Positions 39,785 to 53,886 of a DNA stretch of 64,000 bases are shown here, piece by piece. The notes beneath the pieces are model-generated. The model searched no databases, had not been told where the DNA came from, and was given only the letters and a program-made list of their open reading frames with translations. Origin of the DNA: Azolla caroliniana (lineage: Eukaryota > Polypodiophyta). Within the stretch, counting starts at the first letter, position 1, and each line of letters opens with the position of its first letter. The stretch lies in NCBI GenBank assembly GCA_043228905.1, contig JBHGNT010000004.1, forward strand, positions 6,138,001 through 6,202,000, given 5' to 3'. The translations under genes were made by a program, and so were the position numbers.

Positions 39785-42700
39785 TGTTATTCTCTGACCG
39801 GACAAGGCCTAACACAAGGTGTCACGGAGACACTTCACAAGGGGTGATTACGGCATAGGATTAAGATTCAACGATTACACCGACTTACGTAGGTTACACG
39901 ATTAGAGTGCTTTGGTTAATTACACGCGTAAGATATAACAGTAATTACAGAACGGAAATCAACACAGAAGTATAAACACCATATGCTCTATTAATTATCC
40001 GCTGCGATTACAATGGGGTCCGAGCCTTTAAATAGGTTTCCGGCCCGTAGTACAAAACGGTGCCTATCGCACCTATTCGGGATCCGTCCGGATCTGGAAC
40101 GGCATACCGTTTCCAGTCCGTCCGTCCACACTATGCTTATTTACAACCATACTTAATTAATTCCTTCACTCCGTATTTTGGACTCCTTGCCGGCCGGTAA
40201 CACATGGCACGCCCGTGGGACAGTACCTTGTACGTCGAACCCTTCTCGGCCCCTTCATTGTTCACCCAAATTGTCCAAAATACTTTGTTCCAGAATTTCC
40301 ACTTGTTCTTCCGGTTGTGGTTGTTGCGGCTGTGCTTGTTGCTGCTGCTGTGGTTGCGGTTGGGACTGAGGCTGCTCCGGCTGCTCTATAGGCGGCTGCT
40401 CCGTTCGTTTCTCTGACTCCGGCATCTCCGTTTGACTGCTTCCGGTCCGGTCTCCTTCCAGTAACGGTTCCTCATCACCGAGGTTGACCGTAACCGGTTC
40501 TCGTGCTTTCTCTTCTCGGATCCGGGACCTCTCGTAGCTTTCAAACTGGATCTGCGCCTCCAGCCTGTCGTCGTCCAGCTGAGCTACAAGTTGCCGGACT
40601 TGCCCTAGTTGGTCCTCTGCCAAGGCTTGAAAGTCTTCGGCCAGCTCATCTCTTATGCCGGTGAAGTCTTCGGAAGTCAGCATATAGCAATCATCTCCCT
40701 CCTTCCGCCGGTTCTCTACGTCGGCCCGGAGCAATTGGAGTTCCGCCGCGTTCGTGGCCCACTTGGTCCACCATTTGACGGAACCGTTGTCAATCAAGCT
40801 CTTGGTCTGGTTCAACCAGGCCCGCATGATATCCTGGATGCGACTTGCTCCCATTTGCGCTCTACTTTCCACAACTTGTCGTTCCTCCTTCAACTGCTTG
40901 ATGAGATTCGCCGTATCCTCCGCCTGCTCTCTGTAGCGCGTCAGCTGCCCTTGATATGTTGTCTGCAGCCTCTGCAGTACCTCCGCCGCTCTTTCTTTTT
41001 CCGCCTGCTGTTGCCTGAGGAGCTCTGTCCGAACCTTCTCCGCCTCTTCCAACCGTCTTCTGGTTTCCGCTTGTTCATTAGCGTATGCCGTTGCGGTCCG
41101 ATCAACTGCTTGCCGGAGCTCATCCGTCCGTTCCTTGTGCTCCGTTTGCAACCGTTTATACTCCCGGTGCAAGTGCTCAAATTCCTCCGTTTTTTGTTTG
41201 AGCTTGCCGTTGATCTGGCGATGGTTCCGGTCCTCCCGGTCCTTTAGCTGCCGGAGTTCCTCTTTCAGGCGCTCTATTTTTGTTTCGGCGTTTCTCCGGA
41301 GCCTGTCCTTCTCTTGCAGCATTTTCTCCTTTTCCTCCTTGAGCCGGTCGTACGCTTGGTGGCCTTTTCGTAAACTCTCCTCAGCCCGGCGTAGATTCTC
41401 AGCAGTCTTTTTGAGTTCTGCCTCCGCTGCCGTCTTCAACTCTCTTTCGCGGCTCCTCAGCGCTTCTTGGGCAGCTAGCTCATCCTTTAAGTCCGCAAGC
41501 TCTTGGGCTTGTGCCGCATTTCTCTCCGGAACGGTTTCCGTTGCCGGGGTCTGATTGCTATGTACAGGTTGATCTGACGCTTTATTCTGTACATTGCCCG
41601 GAGTCACCGGTGCTTGGACTTGTGTTGTCAAAGCCAATTGAGCCATTTCCCTTGTGACCCTGTCCAAGTCTTGTTCAAGGCTCCGGATTCTGGACCGGGC
41701 CGTCTCTAGATCTACGGTTGTGACGAGCAACCGTTCGTGGTGCGCTCTCTCCTCCGCCTCTATGTACTCGACCGCTCCGGCGATCTGCTCGCCTACCCAC
41801 CGTAGCCACATGCTACTGGTGCCTTGCTGCTGTACTGGTCGGGTCGGCTCGTTCACTGTGGAATTGTCTGGCCTGAGTGCCTGTATCTGCCGTTCTGGTT
41901 CTACTTCTTGGCCGCCGTGTGTGCTGGCTGGGCTCGCCGGCTGTTGAGTTCCGGTTCTCGCCGTCTCCGGAGCCGTTGGAATGACTTCTTCTATAGAAGT
42001 CGTCAAGGCCGGTTCTATACGCACCGGTTCCGGTTCCTCCCTTGTGATTTGCTCAGGTTGAGTTTGGGGCGTTTCCTCCTTTTGCGGGTTCGAACACTCC
42101 CCCGCTGTCCCGGCGGTCCTACTTCTTGACCGTCGTTGGAGGTGCTCTTCTGGCTCCTCCGTTTCCTCTTCCTGGGTAACGGCATGTTTCTGTGCCGTCA
42201 AGGGTTCCGGTTCCTTCTGTCCCGGTCGCCGTATGGTTATCTTAACGGGTCCCACCGGTGACACCTCCTCCGGTTCTGGGAGCCGTTTCTTCCCTTTCGT
42301 CGCCTTCGACGCCAGCAGCTGCTGTCGTTTGGACGCGAGTTTACTGTAACCGAAGAGATTCCTCCGCGACTCTCCGGATCTTGTTGGAGAACGAACGATC
42401 CGAGCGAATTTCGTGCGCTGCTTGCTGGAAAGTCTCACGCCGTCTTTGCCGTTCGGCGAGGCGTCGAGCTCGGTCTGTAACCAGGTCGTGCGTTGGTCTC
42501 GTCATCCATTAAGCCGTCGTTCGCTGCGAGAAAGCAGGAATCGTGGTCGCCAAAACTGTGTTATTCTCTGACCGGACAAGGCCTAACACAAGGTGTCACG
42601 GAGACACTTCACCAAAGGGTGATTACGGCATAGGATTAAGATTCAACGATTACACCGACTTACGTAGGTTACACGATTAGAGTGCTTTGGTTAATTACAC

Positions 42701-42977
42701 GCGTAAGATATAACAGTAATTACAAAACGGAAATCAACACAGAAGTATAAACACCATATGCTCTATTAATTATCCGCTGCGATTACAATGGGGTCCGGGC
42801 CTTTAAATAGGTTTCCGGCCCGTAGTACAAAACGGTGCCTATCGCACCTATTCGGGATCCGTCCGGATCTGGAACGGCATACCGTTTCCAGTCCGTCCGT
42901 CCACACTATGCTTATTTACAACCATACTTAATTAATTCCTTCACTCCGTATTTTGGACTCCTTGCCGGCCGGTAACA
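39785..42977 (-). mobile_element. NA-1, unit 2
   Basis: LTRs at 39785-40202 and 42559-42977; flanking CTCGA retained on both sides. Confidence 0.94.
40255..42438 (-). CDS. NA-1 coiled-coil protein, unit 2
   Basis: 727 codons, open. It differs from unit 1 by Asp to Asn (ECSNPQ) and Pro to Gln (ETPQTQ) in the disordered N-terminal third. A silent A/G difference also occurs near 41914. Confidence 0.85.
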   Translation of the reverse strand: MRLSSKQRTKFARIVRSPTRSGESRRNLFGYSKLASKRQQLLASKATKGKKRLPEPEEVSPVGPVKITIRRPGQKEPEPLTAQKHAVTQEEETEEPEEHLQRRSRSRTAGTAGECSNPQKEETPQTQPEQITREEPEPVRIEPALTTSIEEVIPTAPETARTGTQQPASPASTHGGQEVEPERQIQALRPDNSTVNEPTRPVQQQGTSSMWLRWVGEQIAGAVEYIEAEERAHHERLLVTTVDLETARSRIRSLEQDLDRVTREMAQLALTTQVQAPVTPGNVQNKASDQPVHSNQTPATETVPERNAAQAQELADLKDELAAQEALRSRERELKTAAEAELKKTAENLRRAEESLRKGHQAYDRLKEEKEKMLQEKDRLRRNAETKIERLKEELRQLKDREDRNHRQINGKLKQKTEEFEHLHREYKRLQTEHKERTDELRQAVDRTATAYANEQAETRRRLEEAEKVRTELLRQQQAEKERAAEVLQRLQTTYQGQLTRYREQAEDTANLIKQLKEERQVVESRAQMGASRIQDIMRAWLNQTKSLIDNGSVKWWTKWATNAAELQLLRADVENRRKEGDDCYMLTSEDFTGIRDELAEDFQALAEDQLGQVRQLVAQLDDDRLEAQIQFESYERSRIREEKAREPVTVNLGDEEPLLEGDRTGSSQTEMPESEKRTEQPPIEQPEQPQSQPQPQQQQQAQPQQPQPEEQVEILEQSILDNLGEQ

Positions 42978-44708
42978 CTCGATTCCTTAGTCGTATGCAG
43001 AACTTCTGATTCGACTAGATTCTCTATGGACAATATGTTCGGGTCGGTCGTCAATATCTCGACTGAAGAGCCAACGTAGTTGACTTCCTCATGTCGGTTA
43101 CTCCTCTGATCAACTCTCTGAGCTTTGTTTGTCCTTGACTTGAGTACCCGATAGTCGGCCTTGATGTGTCCCGGTTTCTTGCAGTAGTTGCAGATTCGGG
43201 TTTCCCGGGACTTGCTGCGCCTTCGCTGATTTGTCGGCGGTCGGGAAGAGCTTCTTCCCCGGTTGTTCGATCGGTCGGTCGAACCTTGTACTACATAGGC
43301 TTCTTCTGCCGAGTCTTTGGTGAAAGACTTTCTCCGAGCTGCTTCAGTCAAGATTGCACTTGTGACTTCGGAGTACTTGATGGCAGTCGTAGAAGCGTTG
43401 CACACAGTTGTAACGAAGGTTTCCCAAGAGGAGGGGAGACTGCTCATGAGTATGATTGCTCTGAGTTCATCCTCGATTGTCGTCCCCTGTGACGAGATTT
43501 GGGAGCTCAAACTTTCGTACTCGTTAAGGTGTGCCTGAACCGAATCGGAGTCTTTCATCCGCAAGTTGTAGAGGTGTCAGATCAAATACATCTTCGTTGA
43601 GGTGACCTTCTTTTCGTAGGTTTCCGACAACTTCTTCCAAAGTTCGAAGGCTGTCGTGCACGATTGCACTGTGAAGTACACTGACTCCGACAGGTGCATT
43701 TGAATCGTGGCGCGGACGATTCTGTCCAGCTTCTGCCACTCATTTGCCTTGTATATTTCTGGAGCAGTTTCATTATCAATCGGATCGATCTGACCCTTGA
43801 CTATAAGATAGTCCTGCATTTGCTCCTTCCAAAAATTGAAGTTCGAACTGTCGAACCTCCTTAGACTCATTTCTGGTGAGCCGGATGTTGATGCCATCAG
43901 ATTTGGTTTCGGTTGACGAAGCTCGGTTCGGAGTTGACTACGAACTTTGTTGGAGTGCAGCTGGTCGGCTCACCCGATATTGTTCTAGTCGGATTTGAAC
44001 CCGAGTCGGTTCGGTTTTGGATATATGTATTGTTGAACTTGCTTGAATTGACTCCGGTAACTTGAGGGACATAACCGACTGGTCTCCCCGAATGTTGCCG
44101 AGTCGGAGTGAGCCCGGTTCGCTTCCGGATATATATGCCAAATACCGATTATTGAAGCCGATTGTCTGGACCGATTCTGCTTCGGGTGACTGCAGTGACG
44201 AGAGAGACGGATCCAATTGATCCTCCCGAATGTCGATTAGTCGGATGAAGCACGAATTGGGGTTGTTGTCTTGAGACCGATCTGCACCGAGTGGTTACAA
44301 CGGGCGGCGAGCAACATTCGATGACCTGTTCGGATGCCGTTTAACCGAGTGGGGCACGATCGTGTCAATGTTGCACAAGGGGATTTCACCTCGAGCGGTT
44401 ACGATCACGAGGAACAGAGTACAGCCGGTTGGATTGCTCCAAGCGAAGATGATCTAACGCGATGAGATGCAAGCCTCGTTTTTCTTCTTCTTCTCTCTTC
44501 TCTGTTTCTTCAAATACAAAACAGAAAAAAGAAGGAATGTTGTGATCCAAAGATTCGAATGGCGGCCGGCAGCGGGATGAAGGACATCCAAGCTCTGATA
44601 CCAAATGTAGGGAATGAACAAGGCCGTCAGTGCGGAAGAGATCACACAGTATGATACTGTGAGGAAGAAAATACCTGCGTATGAGAAAGGCAAGAACAAA
44701 ATACGTAC

Positions 44709-44747
<39 letters not shown>

Positions 44748-44947
44748 CACAAAGAATATATATCTATATTCACAAAAGGGCAACAACTCTATCAATGAAC
44801 ATCCAACCTTTACAAAAGGTTGCAAAGTCACTATATATAGTGACTCACTTAGGGCAACTGCCCTTTAAGTTATTTACAGAAATAGCCCGAACTTGGGCTC
44901 TCTAAGAGGATACTGTGAATACGTCCATTATACATTTGTATTCGACA
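42978..44947 (-). mobile_element. Copia-2 5' part, unit 2 (Gag, leader, 5' LTR)
   Basis: Gag pseudogene 42983-43897 with the same TGA and Tyr-changed zinc knuckle; primer-binding site 44592-44603; LTR 44606-44947 with a GA tract. Confidence 0.93.
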
Positions 44948-44952
44948 GCTAG

Positions 44953-46943
44953 GATCGTAGGCCTCTAATGGCCTACTGGCTCTCCAAACTCACTCTCGAT
45001 CCGATATGGGCCTACCCGATCGGTCTTCACCCGATCCAGCTGTCGGCTTGTTCAACCGATCTGGCCCATGTTGAGCTTGCTTCTCAACACTCCCCCTCAA
45101 GCTCAACTTGAGGTTGCTTCTGCTCTGCCAATTTCTTGCCTCGGCTTCTCTTGGCGTCTTCACGCCTTGCTCGCGCTCCGTGTCGGGTCTGGTCTCGCGT
45201 TCCATGACCCCACCGGTCCTGTGCTTCTTGACCCATCCAACTCCGCCCATCTCGACCCCTACGGTCAGCTTGTCTACTCATCATGCAAATCTCAGCTCCT
45301 TCAATGTTGTGACATTGGCACTTCTCAACCCGTCGGTTCCTTTGTGTCGGCACTGGGCCTACCTGATCGTTCTTCACCTGATCTAGTTGTCAGCTTGTTC
45401 AGCCGATCCGGCCCATGTTGAGCTTGCCTCTCAACACTCCCCCTCAAGCTCAACTTGAGGTTGCTTCTGCTCTGCTGGTTTCTTGCCTCGGCTTCTCTTG
45501 GCGTCTTCACGCCTTGCTCACGCTCCTTGTCAGGTCCGGTCTCACGTTCCACGACCCCACTGGTCCTGTGCTTCTTGACCCATCCGACTCCGCCCATCTC
45601 GACCGCTACGATCAACTTGTCTATTCATCATGCATATCTCAGGTCCTTTGCTATTGTGACATTGGCACTTGTCAACCCGTCGGTTCCTCCGTGTCAGCAT
45701 CAACTTCTGTTGCCTTCCTGTCCACTTGGCCTTCACTTGATTTGGCTCGTCAGAATCGAACCACTCGATCAAATCGACTGTCTCTGATTCGCCATCCATC
45801 TTCAATACCTTGACCACATCCGACCATGTCTTGATCCTAGTCTTTTTCTTCAAGTCGGCTTTGTCCTTCTTGAATTTGTCGCCTTTCCTGTTTGTTTCGA
45901 ATCTATCAGATGCATCGACTTCTTCAATTGATTCAACATCTTGTTCTTTTTCGGCTTTCTCCTATTGCACTCCCCTTTTTTCTTTATCTGTTCTCCCCCT
46001 CAAGTGTGGCACGTCGAGATATTGTAACCCAAGCATCTTCGAAAATTGTTGCAACTTGTCCGATACGAGCACTTTATTGAAGATGTCGGCCACCTGTTGA
46101 TCGGTTCGAACATACCGGATATCAACCTCACCGCTTATGACCCGCTCGCGCACAAAGTGATAATGTACCTCTATGTGCTTTGTGCGAGCATGGAACACGG
46201 GGTTCTTGGCCAACTGCATGCTACTGATGTTGTCATAGTAGATCAGGATCAGAGTGGGAACTTCGATCCGTAAGTCTTGCAGCAGTCGTCGGGGCCATAT
46301 AGCTTCACAGGTCGTGACGGTGCCTCCTCGATATTCAGCCTTAGTGCTTGATAGGGCCACTGTCGGCTACTTCTAGCTGCTCCAAGCTATAAGTTGCGCT
46401 TCCAAGAGTGAATATGAAACTTGATGTCGATCGGCGATTCGACGCATCTTTGGCCTAGTCGGCATCCGTATAGCCGACTAATTGTTCTGCTATACTGTGT
46501 CGGTATAGTAGTTCTCGATCCTTCGTGCCACTCATATATCTCAGTAGTCAATGCACTTACTGAAGGTGCTCGATGGTCGGTCGCTGCATGAATTGAGTAA
46601 TCACCCCGACCGGATAACTAAGGTTAGGCCGGGTGATGGTTAAGTATATAAGCCTTCTGACAATTTGTGGATGTGGATCACTTTGATCACTTTCATCCCG
46701 AAGAAGTAGTGAAGGTGCCCCTTCATCTCAAATGCGTCTGACAACTAAGACTTTACTCGGCCGATTTCAACGAGGTCGGGTCTGGTGACAACCAAGTCGT
46801 CGACATATAGTAGAATGCAAACTAGACCCTTCAGACCTTTCCAAATGAACGAGGAAGTGTCGGATTTGGAGACCGCAAACCTCATCTTACGCAATCGATG
46901 CGTGATCTTCGAGTTCCAAGCACAGGGGGGCTTGCTTCAAGCC
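44953..46943 (-). pseudogene. Copia-3 LTR remnant, extension, RNase H and RT half, unit 2
   Basis: Copy of 25190-27178, including the 348-bp duplication (polypurine tracts at 45089 and 45437) and RNase H at 45962-46360. Confidence 0.85.
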
Positions 46944-46945
46944 GT

Positions 46946-47876
46946 TGTCGTGGGGAATTCCGTCTACACAAAGAAAATTCGTCGGATGCACGTGAATGGG
47001 GGTGTGTGTGAGTGCACACAAAATTTGTCTTTATGAACAAAGGTGTATAAATATCTAGGACTAAGAAGTACTAGGTAGTGAGACTCAGATGGGTACTTTA
47101 ATGTCCCATGGAAGTAAGGAATAAAATATATGATGTGAGAGAGAATCAAGGGGGAAAAGCTGGCAGAAACGGTTGTCATTAATCGTGATGTAACGATGTA
47201 ACGACCTCCCCTTGTTCTATAAAAGGGGAGGCTCTGCACTGTGTTAGGGATTCACGTTTTGGAGAATGAAGTGTTGCCGGACCGAGCTTTGCAGATTTTT
47301 GTTTTCTCTCATTCTCTATTTCAGTTTCTGGTTGTGCTGTGAGGCCTCCGTTTTGCATTGGTAGCCCGTGTGCTCCCAATCGGAGGCTCACCAACGTCAG
47401 TGTGTGTGAGTGTGAGGAGTTAGTAGCATTGTTGTTGGCCAAGTCTAGTTGTAACTCTTTCCCCATTGATTAATATATTATTTTGTTATCTTCATATTTT
47501 ATGTCGTCTTCATTTTTGTAGTGTTCTTGTCACCTTCCCTTCTTGCTTGTGTGCGCATGCCCAAGTGTGTGAGCTCGTGAGCTCATTATTCGTTGTCTAG
47601 CGCTGCTCCAGAACCAATAAAGCATGTTGCCCCGTGCACGCACCATAAGGCAACCAGAGACCGGTCTGGTCCGGATACTTGTCCGGACTGCGCTTTGGCG
47701 AACTTATCTAGGAACTGAACCGGGTAATCCCTTTTCCTTACCAGCTCCGGAGCTGTGCTCTAGAGACAATCAACCAGACACTGATCCGGATAATCCTTCT
47801 TCCGTTACTGGCAGCTCGGTCTGAGACCCTGATGGTCCCACCCCGTTCCAACACATCCACGCAGAAATCCATGACA
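46946..47876 (+). mobile_element. Insertion A, unit 2
   Basis: Copy of 27183-28113. One base differs near 47773 (CAACCAGAC for CAACTAGAC). Confidence 0.75.
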
Positions 47877-47997
47877 CTGTAAAGCGACTTCTTCAGTTGA
47901 CATACTACCGACATGTTCACCTCCGACTAAAATCTGGGTGGTTGGACTATGTATACTTGTTCTTCAAGATCTCCTTGAAGAAACTCATTCTTCACGT

Positions 47998-50900
47998 TGT
48001 CGTGAAGATTTCTGGCAATGGTAAGAAAATTGGGTACGACGAATAAAACAAGGATGTGCAACGACTTGCACATGCACAGGAGAAAATGTGTATAAGAATA
48101 AGAAAGAGGGAAAATTAAATGGGAAGGGGCACCTCTCCCCTTGGGCTATAGAAGGGGAAGGGTGCTCAAAAGAGAAGGGTCACCCCATTTTGGTGAGGGG
48201 GAGGTGCACCATGTAGATCTAGGGTTTCTCTTTCTTCCCCTTCTTTAGGGTTTGGTAGTTTTGTTGTTCTTCTTACTTTCGGGGTTCTTCTTTGAGTGAA
48301 GGTTTAGGGTTTCTTTTGGTTCTCCTCTCTCTTCTTGGTTAGGCTTTCAGTTGTTCTAGGTTTCTTCTTCTCCCTATTTCGGTTTTAGGGTTTTGGGTTT
48401 CTTCTTCCTTGTCATCTTGAAGAGTAGATTTAGGGTTTCTTCTTGTGGGTTTTGGGTTCTTCATTTTCGTGTGAGTTAGGGAGGGTCATGGTAGGGTTTC
48501 AGGCGTTACTCTCTTCTTCTTATTTGTGTGAGAGTTTGGTTTGTTTTGGGGTTTCTACAATGGCGGCTCTTTCGGTATTCCGGTGGCAGCCTTCTCAGTG
48601 GTTTGGGCGTCCTCTCCTCAACGGAGAGCATTTGGTGCGGTGGAGATTTTGAAAAGAATGGCGTGTGGAAGCAATATAGGAAACTAAACAACAGAAAATG
48701 CAGGTTTAATGGAAAGCTTAGGTTTGCATAGTACACACGAGAGAGAGAGAGAGAGAGAGAGTAAAACACAAGAACTTAATTCAAAATAATGCTCAATCTA
48801 TACATCGTGTGTGTTCAATGAACACTTTTATACAAGTCCTTTTCGGACTGACAAAAGTATTGATAGTACTTCATTGCTCATTGAGGAACCCCTACACTAA
48901 CTCCCAAATATATTCCTTGCGGAATATCTTTTCGATGGCCTCTCGGTTTCTGCACCGATCCGGCCTTCCTACGCACTGGTCTGCGTACCGGTTTCCAACC
49001 GATCCGGCCTAACCGATTGGTCCCAACCGATCCGGTCCTCGGCTTGCTCAGCCGATCCGGCCGATGTTGAGCTTGTCTCTCAACACTCCCCCTCAAGCTC
49101 AACTTGAGGCTCTTCGGGATCTTCCGGATCACCGCTCCGGTTCCTCTTGGCTCCACGCCTTGCTCGCGCTCCTCGGCCTGTTCGACTCCGCGCGCTTCGA
49201 CCCTTCCGGTCGGCTTGTGTGCTCCCATGGCCCTTCACAGCTCTCTTGCTGTCACGGTGTTGGCGCCTCTCCTGCTGCCTTCTTTTCCGCTTGGCCCTCA
49301 GTTGATTCAGTGTATCTGAATCAAACATCCGAACCGACTCGGCTACCTTCGATTGGTTTTCGCTCTCGTCCGAGTTGGCTGTCTCCAACTCATCTTCGGT
49401 CTTCTCGCCCTTGACGGCGTCATCTCCCCCATGCTTGATTGGCTTCGGCTCTTTCTTTCGGTTGTTCCCCTTATGTCCACTTTTGGACTCTTCCGCGGAT
49501 CCGCCCTCGGCTTCTACAGCCGATCCAAAGTCAAATTCGTCATCCGACTTGGCGTCGCGGTCTTCTCTCCCCCTTCCATGGTCATTCGAGACATCTCTCC
49601 CCTTGAAGTTCGGCACGTCGAGGCGACGCAACCCAAGAGCACCCGAGAATTGCCACAACTTTTCCAGACCAAGAGGCTTGGTGAAGATGTCGGCGGTCTG
49701 CCGATCCATCCGAACATACTGAAGTTCGACTTCACCAAAAAGGACACGCTCACGGACAAAATGGTAGTGCACCTCAATGTGCTTGGTTCGTGCATGGAAA
49801 ACGGGGTTCTTCGCGAGCTGGATGTTGCTGAGGTTGTCGCAGTAGATCGTTGTCAGATCGGACACCTCCTCTTGCAGGTCCTTAAGTAGCCGCTTCAACC
49901 ATATGGCTTTGCATGTCACGATAGCCGCTCCTCGATACTCAACTTCGGTGCTTGACAGTGCAACTGTCGGCTGCTTCTTGCTACACCACGCGATCGCGAC
50001 ACTCCCAAGAGAGAACGTGTATCTAGACGTGGATCGCCTATCGGCGGCATTGCCAACCCAATCAGCATCGGTGTAGCCGACCAACTGCGAGGCTGTACCG
50101 GTCCAATATAGCAATCCCCGGTCCTTAGTGCCGCTTACGTACCACAATATGCGTTGCGCACACGGGCTTGCTTCAGTCCGTAAAGGGACTTCTTCAATCG
50201 GCACACTGTCGATGTGTTCGTTCCGGAGTGAAATCCGGGGGGTTGTACCATGTACACCTGTTCCTCAAGCTCACCTTGCAGGAACGCATTCTTTACATCC
50301 ATCTGATGCAAGTGCCACCCCTTTGTCGCAGCTACCACGAGCAAAACACGAACGATCGTCATCTTCGCGACCGACGCAAACGTCTCATCACAGTCGATGC
50401 CGTGTTTCTACGCGTAGCCTTTTGCCACTAACTGGGCCTTGTATCATTGAGTCTCCACTACTCGCCGACTCTTCATCGGACTGGTTGAACCGACTCAGTC
50501 GTCCATGTGGTCCACTTAAGTGAACTGAAGTCGGACTCTCTTCGCGGGTCCCGATTTCAGGCTCATCCGGAGGCATCTCGGCCTCGCTGACGTCATTGTC
50601 AGAACTCGGATTGGAGGTGAGGTCCGGAGTCGGAGGCAAGTACTAGGACGCGGACTCGTCAAACACAACATTGCGGCTCACGCGCGCTTGTTTGGTGCAT
50701 GGGTTATAACACTTATAACCCTTCTGCTTGTCTGAATAGCCGACCAAGATACTCTTCTCGGCCTTTGCGTCCAACTTCCTCCATTTCTCCTTCGGCACAT
50801 GCACATACGCAATGCTACCGAAAACTCTCAAGTGTCGTAAATCCGGCTTCCTTCCGAAATATAGCTCATGCGCCAACACTTTGTCTCCGATCCGGTTCTG

Positions 50901-53882
50901 GATGTATACCGCGGTCCTTACCGCCTCGGCCCAGTAGAACTTGGGCAAGCTCTTCTCCTCCAGCATTGCCCGTGCCGCTTCCACAACCGACCGATTTTTC
51001 CTCTCGGCCACGCCGTTTTGCTCCGGCGTGTATCTACAACTGAATTCGCGCCGAATTCCCATATGTTGTAGATAACCGTTGAATTGACCGGAAAAGTATT
51101 CTTTTCCGTCATCCGACCGCAGAAACTTGATCTTCCTTCCTGTTTCCGTTTCCACGAACCCTTTAAGGTCCTAGAAACAGTCGAAGACTTCGCTCTTCCT
51201 CTCAATGAGGTAGATCCACGTGTGCCGCGTGTAGTCGTCGATGAAGGAGACAAAATATCGGCTCCCGCCAAGACTAACGTTTTGTGTTGGCCCCCACAAA
51301 TCAGAGTGTATCAAGTCGAGCTTGTTCCGGCTCCGGTTATGCTCATTGGGGAAAGGAAGTCGGTGTTGCTTCCCAAGCTGGCAAGCTTCACAAATTTGTG
51401 CCTTCCGGCCACTAAATTTGGGCAATCCGAACACCACCTATTTCGATTGCAGGTCCTAAAGCCGTTGGTAGTTGACGTGGCCTATCCGCTTGTGCCATAA
51501 GTCGATGTCTGACTCGACTTTTTGTCCCTTCGCGAACATTGCGGTGCCACCGTCAGTAGAGTCGAGGATAAACATCCTCCCATCTTTGCGCCCTTGTGCA
51601 ATAACACGACCTTCTTCCTCAATGAAGCACCCGAGGTGTGTAAACCGGACCTCCATCCCTTGGTCGACGATTTGTCTGACCGACACCAAATTCTTCGTGA
51701 TTGTCGGAACGTGTAGCACGTTCATGAGTTTCCCTTTCTGCCTGACATGGCTCAGGGGAACTTCTCCTACATTCGCGATCGGATGCTGAGTGTTGTCTCC
51801 GGTTGCGACTACTCCCGGTTGCATCAGTTTTTCTAGGTACGAGAACCACTCCTTATGGCTCGTCATGTGATTTGACGCGCTGGAGTCGACGTACCACACC
51901 TCGTCCGATTTCGGGGTGGTCTGCTTCATTGAGTTTGCTTTGTGTCTCGTCACGAAGGTAGACACTTTTCCGGCTTTTCCGGATCCTTCGGCGTAGTGCG
52001 ATCATTGCAGATTTCCTTTGTCGGTCTGTCCGGAACCTGTTCCGGACCCGGTTCTCTCCAAATCGGCGTGCTTCTTCCAACAATCACTCTCCCTGTGGCC
52101 TTTCTTGCCACAATACCAGCATTCCGCGACAGATTTCCCTTGCCGGTTCTTGTCGCCTCAACTCCCCCTGTTTCTGGAGGGTCCGGAATTGTTGTCGGCA
52201 TCATTTCGGTGCCTCCTTCCTTGATCTCGTCGGCCGCCTCCATTGCGCAACGATTTGCCTCGTCCTCCACGTCCATGGGGCCTATCTCCCTCTGTGTACA
52301 ACATCTTGCTGTCGGTGTGCATGCTCGTTGACGCACCCGCATGGTTCTCCTCTACCAGGAGCATTGACTGTAAGTCGAAAAAGGACGACGTATTCTCCCG
52401 GGTACACACAGCAGTTCGGAACGCCCCGAACTTCAACGCCAAACCCCCGAGACAGACCTGGACCATCTCGCTTTCCTCAATGTTCACATCGATGGAGGCT
52501 AAGGAGTCGCATATGTCCTTGATCTTCGAGGTATAGTTAGCCACCGACAAATCGCGTTGTCGTAGGTTGCTCAACTCCTATCAGAGCTGAAGTTGGTTGT
52601 GGTGCTCGCCACGAAGATCTTCTTCAAATTTTCCCACGCACCCTTCGGTGTTTTTGCATCCCGAACGTAGCTTAATAGCTGTTCACCCACACAAGACGCG
52701 AGACAGTACAACACTCTACTCGCCGATTGTTCCCACGTCGGGAAGTCTTTGTGTGTCGAATCGGGTGTTGTGTCATTTGCTCCATCGACATAGCTCCAGT
52801 AACCGTGTCCGAGCAGGTACTAGTGCATCTTGTAGGACCAAGATGCGTAGTTGGTTCTGTCGAGCTTCTCCGTCGGAAGCGAGCTGGCTATTCCTCTGTC
52901 CATCGGTTTTCTTATTCTTCTTCGTTGGTTTTTCCTTCAAGCAAAGTCGACTGCAAAGGTTCTCAACCCTCGCGCTCTGATACCATGAAAAGAATGGCGC
53001 GCTCTGAAACCGAACAACAAAAAACACAGGTTTAATGGAAAGCTTAGGTTTGCGTAGTACACACGGGAGAGAGAGAGAGAGAGAGAGAGTAAAACACAAG
53101 AACTTAATTCAAAATAATGCTCAATCTATACATCGTGTGTGTTCAATGAACACTTTTATACAAGTCCTTTTTGGACTGACAGAAGTACTGGCAGTACTTC
53201 ATTGCTCATTGAGGAGCCCCTACACCAACTCCCAAATATATTCCTTGCGGAATATCTTTCTGATGGCCTCCCGGTTTCTGCACCGATCTGGCCTTCCTAC
53301 GCACTAGTCTACGTACCGGTTTTCAACCGATCCGACCTAACCGATCGGTCCCAACTGATCTGGTCCTCGACTTGCTCAGCCAATCCGACCGATGTTGAGC
53401 TTGTCTCTCAACAGATTTTGACAAAGGCGGACTAACTCGGCGGCCGGTCGTCGAAGGGAGACCAGACTGACACGAGAACACTCCATTGTCTTCGGGGCTT
53501 GACCAATGGTGGGAGTCGCGGTTCCGGTGGCTCACTCGACTCACCTTCACCGGTCTCGTTTAGCCCGTTGTTGTATCTCGTTTAGCCTTTTGTTGTACCT
53601 TAGCTTATTATTTGTAAAAAGCTACCAGAATCGTGGCATTAAGCCGGTTCATTGTAACCCATTTTTCTTGTATCATAAATCGTGTATATTCGTTTCCCAA
53701 AAAATTTGTCTAATCTTGTGCTTGATCCCTAACCACGGGTTAATCTTCATGATGGTCTCAGAGCTAATCGAATAGAAACCCTAGGTTTGTTTGAGGAAAT
53801 GAACGCCGATGTGGTCGGAAGACAACGTGGACGAAACGTGACCTTCCCCCCACCAACTCCCTAGTCAAAGATTTCCACAACA
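47998..53882 (+). mobile_element. Insertion B, unit 2, split by Copia-4
   Basis: Copy of 28235-34119; the Copia-3 RT middle fragment lies to its left at 47881-47993. Confidence 0.72.
48650..53413 (-). mobile_element. Copia-4, unit 2
   Basis: LTRs at 48650-49085 and 52986-53413; primer-binding site 52974-52985. Gag 51966-52903, protease 51456-51965, integrase 50388-51456, RT/RNase H/extension 49080-50533, with the same YVDD deletion. Differences from unit 1 include the RNase H region (DRRST for DSRST) and several G/A changes in Gag near 52080-52230. Confidence 0.93.
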
Positions 53883-53886
53883 ATGT